Notes: a model not told the origin generated them from the letters alone. A DNA stretch of 64,000 nt from Streptomyces sp. NBC_01551 (GCF_026339935.1 NZ_JAPEPX010000001.1:2447001-2511000); one strand, 5' to 3'. Shown: positions 47,917-56,303, counted from the first letter of the stretch. Program-made: numbers and translations.

Positions 47917-48930
47917 TCACCCCTCCACCTGCGCGGAACCCGCCGCCGCGGCCGTACCGGCCACGGGAACCGAGCGCGCGAATCCGCCGTCCACCATCAG
48001 ACCGGCCACCGTCTCCAGCTCCGGCGGGTTCCCCGCCAACCGCTCAAGAAAGGCGTCGAAATCGGCACCGCACGGCAGCAACAGACGCTCCACGCGCTCC
48101 TGCACCGACCAGCCGTCCCGGTCGCGCGCGTCGTCGTACGGGGAGAACCACACCGAGCCGAGACCCTCGCCCTTGACCTTCACCGCGAGCAGCCCGCCCT
48201 GCACGAAGGCCACGCACAGGTAATCCTTCGTCAGATGGTCCCGCAGACACTTGTTGACGTAGACCAGGTCGTTGACCGCGGCCTCCTCGCGCACCGTGAA
48301 GAACGGCTGGTCCACGAGCAGACCCAGCTCCACGTCCAGCCCCGCGCCCACCGGCGCACAGCCGCCCGCGGCCTTCAGGAACGCCCGGTACGCCTCCGGC
48401 AGCCGGTACCCGAGGTCCTCCTCGACGCCCTGCACCTGCTGCTCCGACACCGACACCACCGACTTCGGCAGCCCCAGGTGCACCGGACGCAACTCCTGCA
48501 ACGGCCGCGTCCCGCGCTTCTCGTGGTCCGCCGGCGCCGTCGCCAGCCCCGCGTGATGACGGAGCAGCGCCTTCACCTCGACCGGCACCAGTTCCATACG
48601 GCGAGAACCGGCCACGTGGTGCCACGTCCAGCCGTGCGGGGTCGCCACCGGACCGACCGTGTCCCACAACGCGTGCCCGGCGGCCTGCATCGCCGCGTTC
48701 GCCGACACGTAGTCCGTGAGCCGCAACTCGTCCACGCCGAAACCCTCCGGCGGCTCGGCGATGTCCACCGCGGCGCGCGCGTACGGCGCGAAGTCCGGAT
48801 GGCCCTCACCGTCCATCCGCACACCGTGGGGATGCCGAGCGGCCCGGACCGGGTCCGGGAAATGCACGACCTGCCCCGAGTAAGCGGCGTTGGGTGGCGC
48901 GGCCTGCTGCCCGAGCCGACCTGTCGTCAT
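47917..48930 (-). CDS. WHH-type HNH nuclease-like domain fused to SUKH-1 (SMI1/KNR4) domain
   Basis: A 337-residue protein without signal peptide. Residues 45-130 contain the WHH signature: TPHGWTWHH (Trp103-His104-His105), then MELVPVEV (112-119) and HH at 125-126, as in the WHH nucleases of the HNH/EndoVII group used as toxin tips. Residues 155-300 read as a SUKH-1 domain ([20 protein letters not shown] and [15 protein letters not shown]). In most toxin loci nuclease and SUKH immunity are separate genes; here they are joined. The ATG at 48930 has AGGGGG 9 bases upstream. First gene of an operon with the deaminase/SUKH-4 gene; divergent from the YwqJ-type gene. Confidence 0.78.
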   Translation of the reverse strand: MTTGRLGQQAAPPNAAYSGQVVHFPDPVRAARHPHGVRMDGEGHPDFAPYARAAVDIAEPPEGFGVDELRLTDYVSANAAMQAAGHALWDTVGPVATPHGWTWHHVAGSRRMELVPVEVKALLRHHAGLATAPADHEKRGTRPLQELRPVHLGLPKSVVSVSEQQVQGVEEDLGYRLPEAYRAFLKAAGGCAPVGAGLDVELGLLVDQPFFTVREEAAVNDLVYVNKCLRDHLTKDYLCVAFVQGGLLAVKVKGEGLGSVWFSPYDDARDRDGWSVQERVERLLLPCGADFDAFLERLAGNPPELETVAGLMVDGGFARSVPVAGTAAAAGSAQVEG

Positions 48931-49046
48931 GGCGGTAGCCCCCTGCTGGATCTGGCTGGTTCACCACAGCCTATGTGGTCCGGCAAGAGCCTCACCCGCC
49001 CGCGACCCGCCCACACGCACCAGGGCCGGGAACATCCGAATTGATA

Positions 49047-49056
49047 CGAATATTCG
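49047..49056. promoter_or_regulatory. palindrome in the divergent toxin-immunity promoter region
   Basis: CGAATATTCG, a perfect 10-bp palindrome in an AT-richer patch midway in the 227-base space between the two divergent transcription units. A plus-strand TTGACA stands at 49084-49089 without a matching -10. It may be an operator; nothing else supports this. Confidence 0.3.
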
Positions 49057-49157
49057 ACCCCGCTTCCACACGGCAGAGGACATTTGACAGGCTGTCCCCG
49101 CGGCACGGGGGCGTGCGCGACAGCGGCCACCACCGCAGCCACGGGAGGGAAACGACC

Positions 49158-49781
49158 ATGCACAACACGGCGACACGTACGGACCCGACACCCGCCGACG
49201 ACGACAACACCGCGGCCACGGCGGCCGGACACAACCCCGCCGCCCCCGCCACGGGCGCCACGGACACATCGGGCCCCACCAGCACCACGGGCCCCACCGG
49301 CGACCCCCGGCTGCGCTGGAGCGCCACCGACGGCCCCACCGTCCCCGTGCTCCGCTTCCGCCGCGACGGCATCCTCCCCACCGTCGCCGCCGCCCTCTCC
49401 GTACGCGGCGAAACCCTCACCAGCACCGCCGGCAAGGCCGACCAGCCACCCGCCCTGCACCCCCTCGTCCAGGACTTCCTCGACACCCTCACCAGCGGCC
49501 AGCGGGAACGCTTCACCGGCCGCTGCCCCGAAGCCATCCTCGTCTCCCGCCACCTCACCGCGGTCGAAGGCGCCCGCAGCAAACGCGCCTCCCGCAAACC
49601 CCTCACCGCGAGCGAAGCCCGCCGCTCGCTCAAGCAGGCCAAGATCACCGCCCGCCGCATCCGCGAGGACGGCGACCCCCTCCACGGCAGCTACGCACCC
49701 CCCTGCCGCTCCTGCGACGCCCTCCTCTCCCACTTCGGCGTCCGCTCCATCGACCTCACGCCCGCCCCCCAGAAGGCCTGA
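49158..49781 (+). CDS. YwqJ-type nucleic acid deaminase-like protein
   Basis: A 207-residue protein. The first 60 residues are Thr/Ala/Pro-rich and probably disordered, without a secretion signal. The rest carries the YwqJ deaminase pattern: GRCPEAILVSRHL (Cys123-x-Glu125) and PPCRSCDALLSHFG (Cys183-x2-Cys186), three zinc-ligand cysteines and the proton-shuttling glutamate. YwqJ-like domains are predicted deaminases of nucleic acid bases in polymorphic toxins. All key residues are kept, so it may be active. The ATG at 49158 has GGGAGGG 8 bases upstream. A SUKH-3 gene follows after 11 bases, the expected immunity partner. Confidence 0.82.
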   Translation: MHNTATRTDPTPADDDNTAATAAGHNPAAPATGATDTSGPTSTTGPTGDPRLRWSATDGPTVPVLRFRRDGILPTVAAALSVRGETLTSTAGKADQPPALHPLVQDFLDTLTSGQRERFTGRCPEAILVSRHLTAVEGARSKRASRKPLTASEARRSLKQAKITARRIREDGDPLHGSYAPPCRSCDALLSHFGVRSIDLTPAPQKA

Positions 49782-49792
49782 CCGCACCCACC

Positions 49793-50305
49793 ATGAGCGC
49801 CACCTCATCCGCGTCCTACGACCGCTCCTCGGCCACCCGCTTCCCGGCCGCCGTGGACTCCGCGCTGCGCACCGCCGGCTGGGAACCCGGCCGCTGGGAC
49901 ATCAAGCAGGCCGAATACTGGGCCGACGCCCTGCGCGACCACACCACCCCCGCCGGGCACCGGCACACCGTCTTCCCCGCCGCCGTCGAGGCCTGGGCCG
50001 AATTCGGCGGCCTCCACATCACCGCGCCCGGCCCCGGCCGCCAGATAGCCCCCACCCCGGTCCACCTCGACCCCCTCACGGGCCTCTACCTCGCCCGCAC
50101 CTTCGCCGACCTCGGCCGCGCCCTGTCCACCGAACTCTGCCCCCTCGGCGTCGACGCCGACGCCGGCTCCCACCTCGCCATCGACTGCGAGGGCCGCGTC
50201 TACGGCATCGACCACACCGGCGACTGGTTCCTGGGCCCCGCGGTAGACGAAGCCCTGACCCTCCTCCTCACAGGCCTCCAACCCACCCGCCTCACCACGC
50301 ACTAA
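49793..50305 (+). CDS. SUKH-3 family immunity-like protein
   Basis: A 170-residue cytoplasmic protein that fits the SUKH-3 family: FPAAVDSALRTAGWEPGRWD at the start, AAVEAWAEFGGLHI in the middle, and IDCEGRVYGIDHTGDWFLG near the end. SUKH proteins neutralise nuclease and deaminase toxins. The gene follows the YwqJ-type deaminase by 11 bases on the same strand, so it is the likely antidote. The ATG at 49793 lacks a strong Shine-Dalgarno sequence, so reinitiation from the deaminase gene is possible. Convergent with the histidine kinase gene. Confidence 0.85.
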   Translation: MSATSSASYDRSSATRFPAAVDSALRTAGWEPGRWDIKQAEYWADALRDHTTPAGHRHTVFPAAVEAWAEFGGLHITAPGPGRQIAPTPVHLDPLTGLYLARTFADLGRALSTELCPLGVDADAGSHLAIDCEGRVYGIDHTGDWFLGPAVDEALTLLLTGLQPTRLTTH

Positions 50306-50397
50306 CCCAGCCCACCCGGCCGCAGCCCGGGGCGGACGCGGCTCGGCCGGGCCCCGGCGCGGAAGGGGTCAGCCCCGCCCGTCCGGGCCGCCCGTCT

Positions 50398-51666
50398 TCA
50401 GGGCTGGGCGCACGGGAGGACCGCCGAGACCCGGAAGCCGCCCTCGTCCGTCGGGCCGGACACGAAAACGCCGCCCAGGCCGAGCACCCGCTCACGCATG
50501 CCGACCAAGCCGTTCCCGCCGCTCGGCAGACCCGGCTCCGCCGCCTTCCCGTCACACGGCCCGTTCTCCACCTGCATCGCCACCTCCCCCTCCCGATGCG
50601 CCAGCCGTACGACGACCCGCGCACCCGGCGCGTGCTTGTGGCAGTTGGTCAACGCCTCCTGCACCACCCGGTACGCCGTCTGCTCCACCTCCGGCGGATA
50701 CCCGTCCCCCGAAGCCACCCCACCCCGTACGTCCAGCTCCACGGCCATGCCCGCCGCCCGGGACTGCCCCACCAGCGCATCCAGCTCCGCCAGCGACGGC
50801 CCGTCCTCGAAACTCCCCGCCAGCGCCACCGCCGCCACCGCGACCACCGCCGGCTTCGGCGACTCCGCCCGCAGCACCCCGAGCATCTCCCGCAACTCCG
50901 TCAACGCCTGACGGCCCATGTCCCCGACCAACGCCGCGTTCCGCGCCGCCTTCACCGGATCCTTCGCCGCCACCGCCTGCAACGCCGCCGCGTGCACCAC
51001 CATCAGCGACACCCGGTGCGCCACCACGTCGTGCATCTCCCGCGCGATCCGCGTCCGCTCCTCCGTACGCGCCCACTCGGCCCGCTCCTCCGCCCGGTCC
51101 GCCAGCAGCGACAGCTCCCGCTCCAACGAGTCCGCCCGCTCCTGCAAGCTCTCCATCAGCCGCCGCCGCGCCCCGATGTACAGCCCGAACAGCACCGGCG
51201 GCACGGACAGCGCCACCGCCACGAAGACGGACAGCGAGATCACGAGCGTGTGCTCGTCCGCCGCGCCCTCGCGGGTCCGCAGGTACATCACCACGAACGT
51301 CGCGACCATCGACATCGACGTCAGCGTGGCCGTGATCCGCCGGGGCACCTCGGAGGAGGCCAGCGTGTACAGCCCGACCACCGACAGCAAGAACCCCATC
51401 GCCGCCGGCGACACCGCGATCCCGACGAGCACCACGGCGATCGGCCAGCGCCGCCGCAGCACCAGCACGGCCCCGACCACGATCCCGAACAGCGCCCCCA
51501 AGACGACCGGCACCCCGGCCTCGCGGGCGAACGCCACCCCCTCGAAGGCGCACTCGACGGCGGACACCGCGCCGAGCCCGACATCCAGAACGGCCTCCCG
51601 CGGCCGCTCCCACCACCAGGGCCCATCCCGCCCGGCCCCGCCCCGCTCTTCCCCCGTAATGGTCAT
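50398..51666 (-). CDS. sensor histidine kinase, NarL/DesK type (HisKA_3)
   Basis: A 422-residue membrane sensor. Four to five hydrophobic helices lie in residues 35-165 (VPVVLGALFGIVVGAVLVL, WPIAVVLVGIAVSPAAMGFLL and others), then a coiled coil, the HisKA_3 box RTRIAREMHDVVAHRVSLMV with the phospho-accepting His, and an ATPase domain (QEALTNCHKHAPGA, N box; GNGLVGMRERV, G box). All residues for autophosphorylation appear intact. The ATG at 51666 (MTITGEERGG) is chosen; the frame goes on 31 codons upstream. No response regulator gene is adjacent on either side, which is unusual for this class. Confidence 0.9.
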   Translation of the reverse strand: MTITGEERGGAGRDGPWWWERPREAVLDVGLGAVSAVECAFEGVAFAREAGVPVVLGALFGIVVGAVLVLRRRWPIAVVLVGIAVSPAAMGFLLSVVGLYTLASSEVPRRITATLTSMSMVATFVVMYLRTREGAADEHTLVISLSVFVAVALSVPPVLFGLYIGARRRLMESLQERADSLERELSLLADRAEERAEWARTEERTRIAREMHDVVAHRVSLMVVHAAALQAVAAKDPVKAARNAALVGDMGRQALTELREMLGVLRAESPKPAVVAVAAVALAGSFEDGPSLAELDALVGQSRAAGMAVELDVRGGVASGDGYPPEVEQTAYRVVQEALTNCHKHAPGARVVVRLAHREGEVAMQVENGPCDGKAAEPGLPSGGNGLVGMRERVLGLGGVFVSGPTDEGGFRVSAVLPCAQP

Positions 51667-51797
51667 GCCGTCCAGCCTACGCAGGGGCCCCAGCACAGAG
51701 CCCGGGGAAATTCCCGCAAACCCCGGGTAATCGCACATACGACTGAATCGTCCGCTCACCGAGACCTGAATCCCGCATTCCAGACGACATTGGCGAC

Positions 51798-52688
51798 ATG
51801 ACCGAAATTCGACGCCGCCCCGGCGACGGCACCGGCGGCCTGCGCAGCGGAGCCGCGACCTTCGACGAACTCCGCGAACAGGCCGTGGCCCTCCGCCGCG
51901 AGGGCCTCAGCCGCCGCCAGATCCGCGACCGCCTCCAGGTCCACAACAACGACATCCTCAACGCCCTGCTGCAGGGCGAGCCGCCACCCGCATGGACCAA
52001 GCGCCCCAACGCCAAGGACGACCTCCGCGACCGCGCCCGCGAGCTCCGCCTCCAGGGCATGACCTACGACCAGATCCAGGTCGAGCCGGGCTGCTCGAAG
52101 AGCTCCATCTCCCTCTGGGTCCGCGACCTCCCCAAACCAGAGCGCAGGCCCCCCGGGGAGCAGGGTCGGGACGCGGCCCGGAAGCGATGGGCGCACGAGG
52201 GGCCCATCCGGGAAGCCGCCCGGGACGCGGAGATCGAGGCGGCGCGCGACTCCGTCGGCGCGATGAGCGAGCGGGAGCTGCTCCTGGTCGGCACCGCGCT
52301 CTACTGGGCGGAGGGCAGCAAGAGCAAGACGTACCGGCGCTCCGAGACCGCGATCTTCATCAACAGCGACCCGGGAGTCATCGCCGTCTACCTCGCGTGG
52401 CTGAACCTCCTGGGGATCACCCCCGATCGGCTCCGCTTCCGAGTGATGATCCACGAATCCGCCGACGTCGTCGGCGCGGAGCAGTACTGGGCCGACTTCG
52501 TGGGCGTGGACCGGGGCCAACTCCAGCGGACGACCCTCAAGAAGCACAACCCCAAGACCGTCAGGAAGAACACCGGCGCCGACTACCGCGGATGCTTGAT
52601 CGTCCGCGTCTCCGCGAGCTGCGACTTGTACCGTCGCATTGAAGGCACTTGGTGCGGCATAGTTGGCTCCGCCGGTTCGACCAAGTGA
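51798..52688 (+). CDS. HTH protein with LAGLIDADG-like C-terminal domain
   Basis: A 296-residue protein of no firm family. Two helix-turn-helix-like segments: about 21-55 (LREQAVALRREGLSRRQIRD) and 75-110 (RARELRLQGMTYDQI then SKSSISLWVRDLP). After a charged helix the C-terminal part (about 160-290) starts with LLLVGTALYWAEGSKSK and continues with FINSDPGVIAVYLAWLNLLG, a pattern reminiscent of LAGLIDADG domains (compare WhiA, which pairs LAGLIDADG with HTH). So it may be a DNA-binding regulator or a former homing enzyme. It ends 29 bases before tRNA-Gln. No clear Shine-Dalgarno sequence before the ATG. Confidence 0.65.
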   Translation: MTEIRRRPGDGTGGLRSGAATFDELREQAVALRREGLSRRQIRDRLQVHNNDILNALLQGEPPPAWTKRPNAKDDLRDRARELRLQGMTYDQIQVEPGCSKSSISLWVRDLPKPERRPPGEQGRDAARKRWAHEGPIREAARDAEIEAARDSVGAMSERELLLVGTALYWAEGSKSKTYRRSETAIFINSDPGVIAVYLAWLNLLGITPDRLRFRVMIHESADVVGAEQYWADFVGVDRGQLQRTTLKKHNPKTVRKNTGADYRGCLIVRVSASCDLYRRIEGTWCGIVGSAGSTK

Positions 52689-52717
52689 CTAAATGTCCGG
52701 TTTCATCGGCTTTGCCA

Positions 52718-52789
52718 TCCCCTGTGGTGTAATCGGCAACACGGGTCACTTTGGATGATTTGTTCCAGGTTCGAGTCCTGGCAGGGGAG
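52718..52789 (+). tRNA. tRNA-Gln (anticodon UUG)
   Basis: 72-nt cloverleaf: acceptor TCCCCTG / CAGGGGA with discriminator G, D arm GTGT...ACAC, anticodon stem GGTCA / TGATT (two G-U pairs) around loop CTTTGGA giving anticodon UUG, and T arm CCAGG-TTCGAGT-CCTGG. CCA not encoded. UUG reads CAA and, by wobble, CAG codons. Confidence 0.93.
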
Positions 52790-52800
52790 CTTCGCGCGTT

Positions 52801-52828
52801 CGGGTCCCGACCTCACGGTCGGGACCCG
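52801..52828 (+). terminator. terminator after tRNA-Gln
   Basis: Perfect 12-bp stem CGGGTCCCGACC / GGTCGGGACCCG, loop TCAC, starting 12 bases after the tRNA. Confidence 0.85.
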
Positions 52829-52898
52829 CGCTCGTTAGGGGCCCGTAACGCCCCGGTATCCTTCACGGGTCCACCACCCAAAGCCGAAGGGCACACCC

Positions 52899-54365
52899 GT
52901 GAGCGCCAACCGCCCGGCAGCCGTCGTCGTACTCGCAGCGGGTGAAGGCACCCGCATGAAGTCGGCCACTCCCAAGGTCCTGCACGAGATCTGCGGGCGG
53001 TCGCTCGTCGGACACGTCGTCGCCGCCTCGCGCGAGCTCGACCCCGCGCACCTCGTGGTCGTCGTCGGCCACGCCCGCGAGCAGGTCACCGCGCACCTCG
53101 CCGCCGTCGACGCGGGCGTCCGCACCGCCGTGCAGTACGAGCAGAACGGCACCGGCCACGCCGTCCGCATGGCCCTGGAGGAGCTCGGCGGCGAGATCAC
53201 CGGGACCGTGGTCGTCGTCTGCGGCGACACCCCCCTGCTGACCGGCGAGACCCTCGCGCAGCTCACGGCCACGCACGAGGCCGACGGCAACGCCGTCACC
53301 GTGCTGACCGCCGAGGTCCCGGACTCCACCGGCTACGGCCGGATCATCCGGGGCGAGGACGGCGCCGTCACGGCCATCGTCGAACACAAGGACGCCACCG
53401 ACGCCCAGCGCGCGATCCGCGAGATCAACTCCGGTGTCTTCGCCTTCGACGGCGCGCTGCTCGCCGACGCCCTCGGCAAGGTCCGTACGGACAACAGCCA
53501 GGGCGAGGAGTACCTCACGGACGTGCTCGGCATCCTGCGTGAGGCGGGTCACCGCGTCGGCGCGGCCGTCGGCGCGGACCACCGTCAGATCCTCGGGATC
53601 AACAACCGCGTGCAGCTCGCCGAGGCCCGCGCGCTGCTGAACGCGCGCCTGCTGGAGCAGGCGATGCTGGCGGGCGTGACCGTGGTGGACCCGGCGAGCA
53701 CGTTCGTGGACGTGACGGTGACGTTCGGGCAGGACGCGATCGTCCACCCGGGCACGCAGCTGCTGGGCGCGACGCACGTGGCCGAGGGGGCCGAGGTCGG
53801 CCCGAACACCCGGCTGAAGGACACGCGGGTCGGTCCGCGGGCGCGGGTGGACAACACGGTGGCGGACACGGCCGTCATCGGCGAGTCCGCGACCGTCGGC
53901 CCGTACGCGTACCTGCGTCCCGGCACGAACCTGGGTCTGAAGTCGAAGGCCGGCGCGTACGTGGAGATGAAGAACGCGACGATCGGCGAGGGCTCGAAGG
54001 TGCCGCACCTGTCGTACGTGGGTGACGCGACGATCGGCGAGTACAGCAACATCGGCGCCGCGAGCGTGTTCGTGAACTACGACGGTGAGCACAAGCACCA
54101 CACCACCATCGGCTCACATTGCAGGACGGGTTCGGACAACATGTTTGTGGCTCCCGTCACGGTCGGGGACGGCGCCTACACGGCCGCCGGGTCCGTGATC
54201 ACGAAGGACGTGCCGGCCGGTGCGCTGGCCGTGGCCCGTGGTCAGCAGCGCAATATCGAGGGCTGGGTGGCCCGCAAGCGTCCGGGCAGCGCCGCGGCGA
54301 CGGCGGCCGAGTCGGCGGCCCAGGAGGACTCCGACCCGCGTCCGGGTACCGCTGAGGTGAACTGA
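52899..54365 (+). CDS. glmU: bifunctional UDP-N-acetylglucosamine pyrophosphorylase / glucosamine-1-phosphate acetyltransferase
   Basis: A 488-residue two-domain enzyme making UDP-GlcNAc for peptidoglycan. The N-terminal uridylyltransferase has VVLAAGEGTRMKSATPKVLH and GTGHAV; residues 255-450 are a left-handed beta-helix of hexapeptide repeats (for example VVDPASTFVDVTVTFG, AYVEMKNATIGEGSKVPHLS) with the acetyltransferase catalytic His in the KVPHLSYVGDA segment. Length is typical. The GTG at 52899 has AAGG 9 bases upstream. prs follows after 124 bases on the same strand; glmU-prs is a common order in Gram-positive bacteria. Confidence 0.96.
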   Translation: MSANRPAAVVVLAAGEGTRMKSATPKVLHEICGRSLVGHVVAASRELDPAHLVVVVGHAREQVTAHLAAVDAGVRTAVQYEQNGTGHAVRMALEELGGEITGTVVVVCGDTPLLTGETLAQLTATHEADGNAVTVLTAEVPDSTGYGRIIRGEDGAVTAIVEHKDATDAQRAIREINSGVFAFDGALLADALGKVRTDNSQGEEYLTDVLGILREAGHRVGAAVGADHRQILGINNRVQLAEARALLNARLLEQAMLAGVTVVDPASTFVDVTVTFGQDAIVHPGTQLLGATHVAEGAEVGPNTRLKDTRVGPRARVDNTVADTAVIGESATVGPYAYLRPGTNLGLKSKAGAYVEMKNATIGEGSKVPHLSYVGDATIGEYSNIGAASVFVNYDGEHKHHTTIGSHCRTGSDNMFVAPVTVGDGAYTAAGSVITKDVPAGALAVARGQQRNIEGWVARKRPGSAAATAAESAAQEDSDPRPGTAEVN

Positions 54366-54489
54366 CCGGAAACAGGTACGTCCGCGACGGCGTACCGTGA
54401 TAGGTGCACGCAATTCGGCTGGCTCACCGTGTGCGGGACGGACGCACATGGGGGCGAGCAGCTTTCCACACGTCTGAGGAGACAGTGCT

Positions 54490-55467
54490 GTGACCGGGAT
54501 CAAGACGACCGGCGAGAAGAAGCTGATGCTCTTCTCCGGCCGCGCCCACCCCGAGCTGGCCGAGGAGGTCGCACACCAGCTGGGAGTCGGCCTCGTGCCG
54601 ACCAAGGCTTTCGACTTCGCGAACGGTGAGATCTACGTCCGTTTCCAGGAGTCGGCTCGCGGCGCGGACTGCTTCCTGATCCAGAGCCACACGGCTCCGA
54701 TCAACAAGTGGATCATGGAGCAGCTGATCATGATCGACGCGCTGAAGCGCGCGTCGGCACGCTCCATCACCGTGATCATCCCGTCCTACGGGTACGCCCG
54801 TCAGGACAAGAAGCACAAGGGCCGTGAGCCGATCTCGGCGCGCCTGGTGGCCGACCTGCTGAAGACGGCGGGTGCGGACCGCATCCTGACGGTCGACCTG
54901 CACACGGACCAGATCCAGGGCTTCTTCGACGGCCCGGTGGACCACCTTTCGGCGCTGCCGGTCCTCGCGGACTACGTGGGCGCGAAGGTGGACCGCACGA
55001 AGCTGACGATCGTGTCTCCGGACGCGGGCCGTGTGCGCGTGGCCGACCGCTGGTGCGACCGACTGGACGCGCCGCTGGCGATCGTGCACAAGCGCCGTGA
55101 CAAGGACGTCGCCAACCAGGTGACGGTCCACGAGGTCGTCGGTGAGGTCAAGGGCCGCGTCTGTGTCCTGGTCGACGACATGATCGACACCGGTGGCACC
55201 ATCTGCGCCGCGGCCGACGCGCTGTTCGCGCACGGCGCCGAGGACGTCATCGTGACGGCCACGCACGGCATCCTGTCGGGCCCGGCCGCCGACCGTCTGA
55301 AGAACTCCAAGGTCAGCGAGTTCGTGTTCACGAACACCCTGCCGGATCCGTCCGACCTGGAGCTCGACAAGATCACGGTGCTGTCGATCGCCCCGATGAT
55401 CGCGCGCGCGGTGCGCGAGGTCTTCGAGGACGGTTCGGTCACCAGCCTCTTCGAGGAGCAGCAGTAA
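54490..55467 (+). CDS. prs: ribose-phosphate pyrophosphokinase (PRPP synthetase)
   Basis: A 325-residue class I enzyme making PRPP from ribose 5-phosphate and ATP for nucleotides, His and Trp. Motifs: FANGEIYVRFQES near residue 40, the catalytic flexible loop YGYARQDKKHKGREPISARL, DLHTDQIQGFFD (divalent metal) and the PRPP-binding loop VLVDDMIDTGGTI. The GTG at 54490 has GAGGAG 8 bases upstream. Length standard. Followed by a large hairpin before the L25 gene. Confidence 0.97.
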   Translation: MTGIKTTGEKKLMLFSGRAHPELAEEVAHQLGVGLVPTKAFDFANGEIYVRFQESARGADCFLIQSHTAPINKWIMEQLIMIDALKRASARSITVIIPSYGYARQDKKHKGREPISARLVADLLKTAGADRILTVDLHTDQIQGFFDGPVDHLSALPVLADYVGAKVDRTKLTIVSPDAGRVRVADRWCDRLDAPLAIVHKRRDKDVANQVTVHEVVGEVKGRVCVLVDDMIDTGGTICAAADALFAHGAEDVIVTATHGILSGPAADRLKNSKVSEFVFTNTLPDPSDLELDKITVLSIAPMIARAVREVFEDGSVTSLFEEQQ

Positions 55468-55490
55468 CCGCTCCGCGGTAGATCCTTTTT

Positions 55491-55548
55491 GGTACGGCCT
55501 CCCCTGCCGGGTACACTCGACGAGTTGCTCGGCGAGGGAGGCCGTACC
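55491..55548 (+). terminator. long hairpin between prs and the L25 gene
   Basis: Perfect 13-bp inverted repeat GGTACGGCCTCCC / GGGAGGCCGTACC; the 32-base inside can fold further (GCCG/CGGC and ACTCG-A-CGAGT). It is followed by TGTTTTCC. Probably the prs terminator; because it is long and only 100 bases from the L25 start, a role in the L25 leader is possible. Confidence 0.62.
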
Positions 55549-55649
55549 TGTTTTCCGGTACGGATGCTCCGTTATCGACGCGCTCTTCGTAGCAGGCCGT
55601 TCCGGCCGGGTGACTCTGTCCGTTTTCCGTCACCCCACGAGGAGTGAGC

Positions 55650-56234
55650 ATGTCCGAGATCAAGCTTGCCGCCAAGATCCGCAACGACTTCGGCAAGGGC
55701 GCTGCCCGTCAGGCCCGTCGTGACGCCCTGACGCCCGCCGTCATCTACGGCCACGGCACCGACCCGAAGCACGTCAACGTCGACGCCCACGCCCTGCAGC
55801 TGGCGCTCCGTACCCCGAACGTCCTGATCTCCCTGGACATCGAGGGCGACTCGGCCGAGCTGGTCATCCCGAAGGCCGTGCAGAAGCACCCGCTGAAGCG
55901 CTCGATCTCCCACGTCGACTTCCTGATCGTCAAGAAGGGCGAGAAGGTCACCGTCGACGTCGCGATCGTCACCGAGGGCGAGCTGGCGGCCGGCGGCAAC
56001 ATGCTGGAGACCCTCCAGAACACGATCTCCGTCGAGGCCGAGGCGACCCACATCCCGACCGAGGTCACCGTCTCCATCGCGGGCCTCGAGGCCGGCGACA
56101 CCATCCACGCCAAGGACCTGGTCCTCCCGGCGGGCACCACCCTGGCCGTCGACGGCGACATCGCCGTCCTGCAGGTCGTGGCCCCGCAGGCCGAGGAGCC
56201 GGCCGCCGAGGCCGCCGAGGGCACCGAGGCCTGA
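55650..56234 (+). CDS. rplY: 50S ribosomal protein L25/general stress protein Ctc
   Basis: A 194-residue protein of the long L25 (TL5/CTC) form: N-terminal 5S rRNA-binding domain (1-95, KIRNDFGKGAARQARR, VIYGHGTDP) and the C-terminal beta domain (96-185, HVDFLIVKKGEKVTVDV), then an Ala/Glu tail. It binds 5S rRNA at the central protuberance and, in bacilli, responds to stress. The ATG at 55650 is preferred to the GTG two codons up, because GAGGAG ends 5 bases before it. Next gene is pth. Confidence 0.95.
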   Translation: MSEIKLAAKIRNDFGKGAARQARRDALTPAVIYGHGTDPKHVNVDAHALQLALRTPNVLISLDIEGDSAELVIPKAVQKHPLKRSISHVDFLIVKKGEKVTVDVAIVTEGELAAGGNMLETLQNTISVEAEATHIPTEVTVSIAGLEAGDTIHAKDLVLPAGTTLAVDGDIAVLQVVAPQAEEPAAEAAEGTEA

Positions 56235-56266
56235 GCCTCGCCTTCCTCCCTCAGCAGTTGCTGACC

Positions 56267-56303
56267 GACCGCCGTCCGGCTCCACTGGAGCGGGACGGCG
56301 GTC
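56267..56303 (+). terminator. hairpin between L25 and pth genes
   Basis: Perfect 11-bp stem GACCGCCGTCC / GGACGGCGGTC with an inner GCTCC-type extension, then GTCTTCGTT. It would end the L25 transcript or lower read-through into pth, whose Shine-Dalgarno sequence is 19 bases later. Confidence 0.72.

Noticed and set aside
52689-52830. Integrated element with attachment site at tRNA-Gln
   Set aside because: No direct repeat of the tRNA 3' end and no integrase gene were seen in the window.
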